Source: Euryarchaeota archaeon RBG_19FT_COMBO_69_17 (GTDB taxonomy: Archaea; Thermoplasmatota; Thermoplasmata; RBG-16-68-12). From it: a DNA stretch of 35,646 nt. The stretch lies in contig MGWD01000066.1 in assembly GCA_001800825.1 (NCBI GenBank), positions 844 to 36,489 on the forward strand, read 5' to 3'. The notes beneath the pieces are model-generated. The model ran no database searches, was not told the origin of the DNA, and worked only from the letters and a program-made list of their open reading frames with translations. This document shows positions 30,381-35,646 of the stretch, one piece after another (within the stretch, counting starts at the first letter, position 1; every line of letters starts with the position of its first letter). Made by a program: the position numbers and the translations under genes.

Positions 30381-31343
30381 CTACAAGGCTCCGTCGACAG
30401 CGGGTCGTCGTTGTCCTTTCGTGAGCAGCCGCACGTTGTGCACGATCTCCCTCGCCAGCACCTCGTTCCTCCGGCTCGCCGGCCGCCGGCACCGCAGGCG
30501 GTCCCCGAACAGCCCCTTCTCCGTCGCGAACCGCGACTCCGCCGCTCTCCTCCGATGGTACCGCGCCCCGAACCGGTTCGGGAACTGGAGGGCGAAGCGC
30601 GTCATCCGCTCGAACGCGTCCCTCGGATGGGTCCGCCATCGGGCGTTTTCCTTTGGCGGGAAGTACGGCTGCAGCCCCGCCGACTGTACCGCCGCGCAGC
30701 ACGATCGACTCCAATACGCCCCGTCCCCCGTGACCGCCTCTACGGCAGAGTCCTCGGGGATCTCGTGCAGGAGGGGGTCGAGCTGGGTCGCGTCGTGCCA
30801 AGTCCCGCGCGTCACCCGGACCGCCAACGTGGCCCGCGACGCCGTCCCGGAGAGGACGTGGACCTTCGCGAAATCCCTCCGGGCTTCCGCATCGTGGTTC
30901 GCCCTCCACGCGCCGGAGCCGATGAGGACGAGGCCCGAGGAGTCCACCGCCAAGATCTTCTCGACCGACCAGAAGGGGCGCGCAGTCTCCGTGAACAGGC
31001 TCTCGAGCGTACGCGTGATCCCGTCGCTGCGGTTGTACTTCTGCAGCGTGTTGAAGTGAGGGACGCGGGCGAGCCCGATGGTCGGCTGGAGGAGCTTGAG
31101 GAGGCCGACGGTGCGCCGGAAGCTCAGGTGGAAGTACGCCCGGAAGAGGAGGCAGAGCACGAGTTCTCGCCGAGGGATTCGCGGGCGGCCCCGGTGCCGC
31201 TCCCAGTCGTGGATCGTGGAGGACTCCACGAGGGCCTTCAGGAACTGGCAGGCGAGGCGGACCTCATCGCTCTGCCAGCGGTTGTACTGCGTCCAGTCCC
31301 TGCGGTCGATACGTCGTCGTACCTTGCCTCTGCTCTTGGCCAA
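30381..31343 (-). CDS. IS5-like DDE transposase
   Basis: 320 residues. N-terminal helix-turn-helix region (PRIPRRELVLCLLFRAYFHL), then the RNase-H-like core with Asp134 (ILAVDSSGLVL), Asp207 (VTGDGAYWS) and a Glu around 269-275 (AAESRFATEKGLFGDRLR), the IS4/IS5-type DDE triad. It appears full length and uninterrupted. I could not find convincing terminal inverted repeats in 30343-30380 or 31344-31440, so the element's borders are not drawn. It separates the toxin-like pair from the small-membrane-protein cluster. Confidence 0.85.
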   Translation of the reverse strand: MAKSRGKVRRRIDRRDWTQYNRWQSDEVRLACQFLKALVESSTIHDWERHRGRPRIPRRELVLCLLFRAYFHLSFRRTVGLLKLLQPTIGLARVPHFNTLQKYNRSDGITRTLESLFTETARPFWSVEKILAVDSSGLVLIGSGAWRANHDAEARRDFAKVHVLSGTASRATLAVRVTRGTWHDATQLDPLLHEIPEDSAVEAVTGDGAYWSRSCCAAVQSAGLQPYFPPKENARWRTHPRDAFERMTRFALQFPNRFGARYHRRRAAESRFATEKGLFGDRLRCRRPASRRNEVLAREIVHNVRLLTKGQRRPAVDGAL

Positions 31344-31467
31344 GGGGGAATCCCATCCCAGGCCCGTCTGGCGGGCCTGACCGAGGAACTCGTGGACCTC
31401 GCCTTGAACGGCTACCCCGCTCTGGACTTGTCAACGTTCATCGCTGACGAGGAGTTTGTGTGCACGC

Positions 31468-31485
31468 CCATGTTTTCATCGCCTC
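31468..31485 (-). repeat. Second copy of the 18-bp ribosome-binding-site sequence
   Basis: Minus-strand GAGGCGATGAAAACATGG, identical to 32130-32147. The ATG here opens only 18 codons before a stop, close to the transposase gene, which suggests the start of a further small gene whose body was lost or replaced when the element inserted. Confidence 0.5.
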
Positions 31486-31628
31486 TACCTAATCTTTATG
31501 ACCCCCATTAGCACCAAGACTACAACTGCTATGATTGTCGCACCAAGAAGACCGAACAAAAACCAACCGATCAAGAATGCCACCACTGAGCCCAGTCCGA
31601 TGTGAGACCATTGCACGGTTATTGCCAT
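31485..31628 (-). CDS. 47-residue membrane protein
   Basis: Short gene: ATG at 31628, TAG at 31485-31487. The protein is AITVQWSHIGLGSVVAFLIG, then a long hydrophobic stretch (GWFLFGLLGATIIAVVVLVL) and a basic end (GVIKIR), i.e. one or two membrane helices. It begins 10 bp after the stop of the 111-residue membrane protein gene, on the same strand. Codon use is typical of the surrounding island. No family recognised. Confidence 0.6.
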   Translation of the reverse strand: MAITVQWSHIGLGSVVAFLIGWFLFGLLGATIIAVVVLVLMGVIKIR

Positions 31629-31638
31629 GGTTCCCACA

Positions 31639-31974
31639 TCACAGAGGACCCACGATGGTGGGCAGGACGAAGCCTACGATTGCGGCGACAATCCACACGA
31701 TAACTGCGACAACGAGTGCCTTGAGCCAGCCCACGTTGTAGAGACCCCCGAGGGCCAGCAGCCAAACGAACCCAGCGATCAAGGCCGCCAAGAGACCATG
31801 ACCCAGGAAGAGGTACGCCAAGGCGTAAATGATGGCCCCGACGAGGGCGGCCAACAAGGCCGTCCCTATCCCTTCCGTCTCCCCGAACAGCTTCGTGACC
31901 ACGTAGATGATGATCGCCGAAATGATCCATCCGATGACGAAGAAGACCACGGTCCCGAGAAGCGACCCTGGCAC
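31639..31974 (-). CDS. Four-helix membrane protein of unknown function
   Basis: 111 residues from GTG 31974. Four hydrophobic segments: about 4-24, 37-57, 60-79 and 84-108, with few charges and a Gly/Ala-rich packing pattern (LLAALVGAIIYALAYLFLGH). It resembles small integral-membrane proteins common in archaeal gene clusters but matches no function. A strong purine-rich stretch (GGAGGGAAGGAG, minus strand, about 32000-32012) lies too far from the GTG but 5-8 nt from an in-frame ATA at about 31995, so a longer N-terminus (MTIGGYTVPG if ATA starts) is possible. Confidence 0.65.
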   Translation of the reverse strand: MPGSLLGTVVFFVIGWIISAIIIYVVTKLFGETEGIGTALLAALVGAIIYALAYLFLGHGLLAALIAGFVWLLALGGLYNVGWLKALVVAVIVWIVAAIVGFVLPTIVGPL

Positions 31975-32013
31975 CGTGTATCCCCCGATCGTTATGGCCG
32001 TCTCCTTCCCTCC

Positions 32014-32133
32014 CTAGGTCTTCATGATGTCTCGGCCTGCTTTGCGCTTTCGGACACGACCGCGTCCACCCGCGGACTTCGCGGCACGCCTCTTGGCTGC
32101 GGTCATTCTGCCGCCTCGGCTCTTCTTTGCCAT
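32014..32133 (-). CDS. 39-residue strongly basic protein
   Basis: ATG at 32133, TAG at 32014-32016. The protein AKKSRGGRMTAAKRRAAKSA, then GGRGRVRKRKAGRDIMKT, has 17 Lys/Arg in 39 residues and almost no hydrophobics, like a nucleic-acid-binding tail or ribosomal-like peptide. A near-perfect Shine-Dalgarno (GGAGGCGAT, five nt before ATG) supports translation. It lies between the ice-binding-domain gene and the small-membrane-protein genes on the same strand, so it is probably cotranscribed. Confidence 0.6.
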   Translation of the reverse strand: MAKKSRGGRMTAAKRRAAKSAGGRGRVRKRKAGRDIMKT

Positions 32134-32148
32134 GTTTTCATCGCCTCC
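32130..32148 (-). promoter_or_regulatory. Extended Shine-Dalgarno, repeated sequence copy 1
   Basis: Minus strand: GAGGCGATGAAAACATGG. GGAGGCGAT nearly matches the full anti-Shine-Dalgarno. The same 18 bases recur at about 31468-31485, right after the 47-residue gene. Confidence 0.55.
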
Positions 32149-32186
32149 TCAGCTCTTTGTTCTCCCGATTAGTCGTCATTCACCTC

Positions 32187-33557
32187 TCACGGGGTAGGCC
32201 TGGTCACGGTGCTGGCGTCCAGTGTGACCGCGGCAATCCGTGCCAACGCCCTGCCGTCCAACGTCGCGCCGGTGTTCAGCGAGACGGCCTGATCCGCCAT
32301 GATCGTTCCAATGAAGGTGGAGTTCGTATCGAGGGTCGCGGAAGTGCCGACCTGCCAGAAGACGTTGGAGGCCTTCGCGCCGCCGGCCAAGATCACATGA
32401 AGGCCGGCTGCCACGTTGAGGGTTGACGCCATCTGGAAGATGAAGACCGCGCTCGCGTTGCCCTGGGCATCGAGGGTGAGATCGCCGGAGGAAATCTCAA
32501 GACCGGACGTGGACTTGTAGAGGCCCGGGGCGAGGGTTAGTCCGCCCAGGTTTCCCGCCACGGTTACAGGACACAGGGTTCGTCCAGCGGCGTCGTTGTA
32601 CGCGATGGTCAAGTCGGCAATCGCCCCGGCCGCAGTTGGACCGCCCGCGTAGATCGTCCCGACCACCGTTCCGGGCGGGAATCCCGTCACCGCGGTACCT
32701 GGACTTACTCCGAGATCCCCCGTGACCGTGGTGCCACCGGTATTGGTGACCGTGGAGCCGGCGAGGACGGCGAAACCGGTGGCCGATCCAAGGGCTACGG
32801 CTGCTTGGCCACAGGCTGATGCTGACGTCGATGTTGTGAGGCTCCATACAAAGTTACTCGCCAGCACGTTGCCCGCGAGATCCTTTGCCCCAGTGGTGAT
32901 TGTGGCAGTATACGTGGTGTTGGATGCGAGAGCGCCTGCGGGATCAAAGCTCGCAGTAAGGCCCGCGTAGGTCGGTGTGCCTGAGACAGACGTTGCCCCT
33001 CGCTTCAAAGTGAAGGTGGACGTGGTGATCGTGGAGGGGTCCATCGCCTCGCTGAACGTCGCCGAGATGTTACTGTTGACCGGCACAGCGACAACGGGGC
33101 TCGTGGAAATCACGAGGGGTGGAGTGGTGTCTGCGAGTGAACCCGTCGTGAAGCCCCATACGAAGTTGACCGCGAGTGCGCGGCCTGAGGAATCCTTGGC
33201 CCCGGTGGTAATCGTGGCCGTGTGTGCGGAGCTGGCTGCGAGATTGCTCGACGGCACGAAGGTCGCGGTCGTGCCCGTATAGCTCACGGTCCCCGAAACC
33301 GAGGTTGTCCCGCGCGTCAGAGTGAAGGTGGACGTGGTGATCGTGGAGGGGTCCATCGCTTTGCTGAACGTCGCCAGGATCTTCGTGTTGATCGGCGTAC
33401 CGGTGGCAGCGAAGACAGGAGATGTGAACGTCACCGTGGGCGCGGCTCCCGGTGCGGTCGCAGGCGGAGCCTGTGTCAGCAAGACGTACCCTACCCCAAG
33501 TGCCACCACCAAAAGGATGACCACGACAATCGCAACAAGCAGTTTCCTTCCAACCAT
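32187..33557 (-). CDS. Membrane-anchored protein with two Ig-like (Big_5) repeats and an ice-binding (DUF3494) domain
   Basis: 456 residues. An N-terminal membrane helix (LLVAIVVVILLVVALGVGYV, 6-25) anchors it. Two Big_5-like domains follow (about 40-140 and 143-245), each with the phrase MDPSTITTSTFTL; their DNA contains a 38-bp direct repeat 312 bp apart. The C-terminal 200 residues (ATGFAVLAGSTVTNTGGTTV, GDLGVSPGTAVTGFPPGTVV, then FIFQMASTLNVAAG) match DUF3494, the ice-binding-like fold of antifreeze proteins, though many members probably have other adhesive roles. Surface-exposed. Downstream small genes probably share its operon. Confidence 0.85.
   Translation of the reverse strand: MVGRKLLVAIVVVILLVVALGVGYVLLTQAPPATAPGAAPTVTFTSPVFAATGTPINTKILATFSKAMDPSTITTSTFTLTRGTTSVSGTVSYTGTTATFVPSSNLAASSAHTATITTGAKDSSGRALAVNFVWGFTTGSLADTTPPLVISTSPVVAVPVNSNISATFSEAMDPSTITTSTFTLKRGATSVSGTPTYAGLTASFDPAGALASNTTYTATITTGAKDLAGNVLASNFVWSLTTSTSASACGQAAVALGSATGFAVLAGSTVTNTGGTTVTGDLGVSPGTAVTGFPPGTVVGTIYAGGPTAAGAIADLTIAYNDAAGRTLCPVTVAGNLGGLTLAPGLYKSTSGLEISSGDLTLDAQGNASAVFIFQMASTLNVAAGLHVILAGGAKASNVFWQVGTSATLDTNSTFIGTIMADQAVSLNTGATLDGRALARIAAVTLDASTVTRPTP
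33010..33359. repeat. Direct repeat within the Ig-like domains
   Basis: The 38-bp stretch starting GTGAAGGTGGACGTGG at 33010 recurs at 33322, with only a few differences in the flanks. It encodes the MDPSTITT motif of both Big_5 domains, showing recent tandem domain duplication or conversion. Confidence 0.7.
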
Positions 33558-34135
33558 GTTGTTACCTTCTCCGATATCAGAAGGGGACCAACCTGGGTCC
33601 CCCCGCCCCTGGGCTGCATCGCGCCCTCAGACACATTTGGCTCGTTCTTTCCGATTCCCCGAACGGCTCTGCGAGATATGGACACCAAACGACCTCGAGA
33701 TTCGGATCACGAGAGCGCACATGCATGGCTCCGTATGGCATGTCGAGAACAGTCAGCTCAGAGGCTGCATCTTCCAAGATGAGGTCGAGGTATGCGGGAC
33801 GGCACAACTTCGCTGGCACCGAAGTCGGTGAGCATCACGCCGGGCGCGATTACCACATACGATGCATTGTTCGTGGGCCATGGCAACCTGCGCGTGACGA
33901 CCAGCCCGCGCTGTCCGCGACAACCTTCTGAGAGAGGTCCTGCGGGACGAAGTCAGGGGACGTGGCAGCCGATGGCACTAGGAAACCAGCAAGACAGATG
34001 GCCTCGTGCTCGGCAACGTCACTACGGCCATAGACCGCACGTGTGACTTCGAGTGTGTTGAAGCTAGGGCACGTATGCCGCGCCTCCAGAAAAGTCTAAG
34101 TATCCTATGTCCGATTAACCTAATGGGTTGAGGGT
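33558..34135. other. 578-bp region with a decayed regulator start
   Basis: No intact gene. Around 33676-33710 the plus strand reads (I)WTPNDLEIRIT, near-identical to the start of the regulator at 34136 (WTPDDLDIRIV), with ATA in place of the start codon; similarity then stops. A TATA-like AT-rich segment (near 34092-34115, GTATCCTATG and GATTAACC) precedes the intact gene. The rest, about 33720-34080, shows no coding pattern I trust. Confidence 0.5.
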
Positions 34136-35053
34136 GTGTGGACACCTGACGATCTCGATATTCGGATAGTAAAAGAGCTTGCGTCTCCTAGTTCGTTCCA
34201 GTGGGACGTCCACATCTCCTATGCGCACGTGGCCGCGGGACTCCACGTCGACGAAGAGACGGTCCGACACCGGCTGCAGCACATGAACGACGTCCGGTTC
34301 CTACGGGGTTGGCAGCTCATGCTCAATCCGGCTCTGCTTGGCCGGGAGGCGGCAATCGTAGAGCTTCGTGTCGGTGGCGCGGAATCCAAGCCCGATGTGA
34401 TTTCGCGACTGAAACTCCTTGAGGGCGTGATGCTCATCGACGACTTCTACGGCAAGGAGCTCGCCGTACTCACCTTGTACGAGAACCCGTCGACTCTGGA
34501 AAGGCAGGTTCGGCTGTTCGCCTCCCTGTGCGGTGGCCCGATACCGGTCTCGTGGAAACTCGTGTTCCCTCCTTGCGACCTGATCCCTACGAGGACGGAC
34601 TGGGGGATCATGCAGGCGCTGCGGAGGGACGGGAGAGGGAGGCTCTCGGACGTCGCCCGCGCCCTGCGACTTTCGACTCGGACGGTCAAGAGGCGAATGA
34701 CCGGGCTGGTCGATGGGAATGCCTTCTATCTGGACCCCATCCTAGACCTCGGGAACGTCGGCGGGGTCCGATGCCGATTCTGGATCACATCCGAAGCGAG
34801 CTGGAAGCAGGCGGTCGACAAGACGATTCTATCCGGGCTCCAGAGGATCATCTCGACGCACACGGCGCCGCAGGAATACTCCCTTGTCGTCGCCCACCTC
34901 TCCAATCTCTCAGAGGTCCAAGAGAGGTTGCTATGGATGAGACAGCTGAGGGGCGTTCGGGAGGTCCGGTCGACCATTGAGGTCGAACATATCCATGTTC
35001 AAGAGTGGGTTGAAGGCGAGATTGAGAAGCGATTGTCGGCGTTCGCGACCTAG
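34136..35053 (+). CDS. Two-HTH Lrp/AsnC-like transcription regulator
   Basis: 305 residues from GTG 34136. Two winged-helix regions: 1-60 (DDLDIRIVKELASPSSFQWD, AHVAAGLHVDEETVRHRL) and about 152-205 (DWGIMQALRRDGRGRLSDVA, RALRLSTRTVKRRMTGL), each followed by an alpha/beta stretch. This double arrangement is known from archaeal Lrp-like regulators, including ones in which the C-terminal domains may sense ligands. No ligand can be predicted. The sequence near 34108-34130 (TTAACC, then GGGTTGA) could be a self-binding site. It is followed by 394 bp without a clear gene, then a hydantoinase gene. Confidence 0.78.
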   Translation: MWTPDDLDIRIVKELASPSSFQWDVHISYAHVAAGLHVDEETVRHRLQHMNDVRFLRGWQLMLNPALLGREAAIVELRVGGAESKPDVISRLKLLEGVMLIDDFYGKELAVLTLYENPSTLERQVRLFASLCGGPIPVSWKLVFPPCDLIPTRTDWGIMQALRRDGRGRLSDVARALRLSTRTVKRRMTGLVDGNAFYLDPILDLGNVGGVRCRFWITSEASWKQAVDKTILSGLQRIISTHTAPQEYSLVVAHLSNLSEVQERLLWMRQLRGVREVRSTIEVEHIHVQEWVEGEIEKRLSAFAT

Positions 35054-35447
35054 CTGATGTCGGGCCGGGCTCGTCCGGCTCGCGGGTCATGACCGAATCC
35101 CGCGAAGCAGACCAAGTACGCATTGCAATCCTTCGCGATGAACGCCTCGATTCCGCTCCGTATCTCGCCCACATTTTCCTGGAATCCGATGCTCGCCTAC
35201 CACTATCGCGTACGATTTGGCCGTCCGCGCGGACGTCACGCGCCGGCAAAGACCGCGCGACCACCGAGCGCGGTCGCGACACCCCGACGCATGACCGCGG
35301 CCTCAGAAACCCCCGCATGCGGAACTACACATCTGTTCATTTGGAAGACGCGTGGCGGGTCCGAATCGGGCCGAGTTTCTCTTGCGGTCCGGCCTATGCC
35401 TGGGCCGCGAAGAAAAAGGTTTTGTCCAGCCCGCTGAATACCTCCGC
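35054..35447. other. 394-bp region without a supported gene
   Basis: Several short frames cross it but none has convincing composition or motifs. A hairpin (CGCGACC 35256-35262 with GGTCGCG 35272-35278) may end transcription of the regulator or be part of the next promoter. A minus-strand frame (about 35195-35060) has natural-looking codons for some 45 residues (for example FIAKDCNAYLVCFAGFGHDP) but only a GTG start and no partner. An A-rich stretch at 35409-35418 is 26-30 nt before the GTG at 35448. Confidence 0.45.
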
Positions 35448-35646
35448 GTGGACATTGGGGTGGACGTTGGCGGCACGTTCACAGATTTCGTGGGCTTCCG
35501 GGGTCGCGACGTCGTAACGACAAAACTCCTATCCACCCCGAAGCCGGCGAGCGCGATCCTCCGAGGATTCCGCGATCTCCACGCGGACGGAATGGTCCAC
35601 GGCACGACCGTCGCGACGAACGCGATTCTGGAGCGGCGGGGCGCCA
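35448..35646 (+). CDS. Hydantoinase/oxoprolinase subunit A, N-terminal part (cut by window end)
   Basis: 66 residues visible from GTG 35448. The N-terminus VDIGVDVGGTFTDFVGFRGR is the nucleotide-binding signature (DVGGTFTD) of the HyuA/oxoprolinase-A family, and HGTTVATNAILERRGA is the second conserved block. Members hydrolyse cyclic amides such as hydantoins or 5-oxoproline using ATP, usually with a HyuB partner encoded downstream. The rest of the gene lies outside the window. A TATA-like run is placed for a leaderless mRNA. Confidence 0.85.
   Translation, partial: MDIGVDVGGTFTDFVGFRGRDVVTTKLLSTPKPASAILRGFRDLHADGMVHGTTVATNAILERRGA

Noticed and set aside
30339-31360. Plus-strand frame opposite the transposase
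   Set aside because: Arg/Pro-rich shadow through the transposase; only its last 50 residues (after 31355) look natural and are discussed separately.
30343-31440. Terminal inverted repeats for the IS5-like element
   Set aside because: The best candidates (GATGGG-type runs) match at too few positions to define ends.
35060-35195. Short minus-strand frame FIAKDCNAYLVCFAGFGHDP
   Set aside because: Codons look natural but there is only a weak GTG start, no ribosome-binding site or TATA box, and no known family.
1-35646. CRISPR arrays, rRNA and tRNA genes
   Set aside because: No regular repeat-spacer pattern and no rRNA- or tRNA-like sequence was found on either strand by eye.

Overview
The window is archaeal chromosome, most likely from an uncultured, high-GC member of the Thermoplasmata. 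It carries two archaeal ether-lipid genes (glycerol-1-phosphate dehydrogenase and a CarS-type CDP-archaeol synthase), archaeal SepF, a RIO kinase, an MCT-1-like PUA protein, UPF0179, UPF0216 and three single-domain KaiC-like ATPases. Many genes have a TATA-like box centred about 26 nt upstream of their start codon, which predicts leaderless mRNAs. Family names here come from recognising motifs by eye; no database search was possible.

Layout. Positions 1-2400 are of moderate GC and hold toxin-antitoxin-like modules: a UPF0175 protein with a small basic partner, a VapBC pair, and a small protein with a nucleotidyltransferase. A 314-bp hairpin-rich gap (2404-2717), possibly a decayed TnpB/IS605 end, separates this block from a very GC-rich, densely packed core (about 2700-28650).

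The core holds, in order: TspO; a DUF1801 protein; a LysE-type exporter; a sugar-phosphate isomerase-like protein with a nucleotidyltransferase; an unusual fused ORF containing a VapB, with its VapC; a GNAT; a divergent family-B DNA polymerase split by a 201-residue mini-intein; YceI; exonuclease VII (XseA/XseB); PyrE and CarS; three KaiC-like ATPases interleaved with poorly known conserved genes and SepF; a thioredoxin-reductase-like flavoprotein; HAD and PUA genes; a 709-residue TPR protein; glycerol-1-phosphate dehydrogenase; a RIO kinase; UPF0179; a zinc-finger-like protein; a second GNAT; and MoeA/MoaB for molybdenum (or tungsten) cofactor synthesis.

From about 28650 to the end the composition changes again and gene density drops. 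This accessory stretch contains a truncated metallophosphoesterase, an orphan polymorphic-toxin-like domain with a candidate partner, a DDE transposase, a run of tiny membrane and basic proteins with strong Shine-Dalgarno sequences, a membrane-anchored protein with an ice-binding (DUF3494) domain, a decayed copy of a regulator start beside an intact two-HTH Lrp-like regulator, and the 5' end of a hydantoinase/oxoprolinase gene cut by the window edge.

The signals most worth following are: (i) the KaiC-SepF block, which may be a lineage-specific signalling or division module; (ii) the orphan toxin-like pair at 29648-30342; (iii) the VapB promoter and palindrome buried inside a coding sequence; (iv) the intein sitting in a lower-GC tract that also covers about 320 bp of upstream extein; and (v) repeat-based operators placed on TATA boxes, including one 22-bp palindrome that occurs twice.
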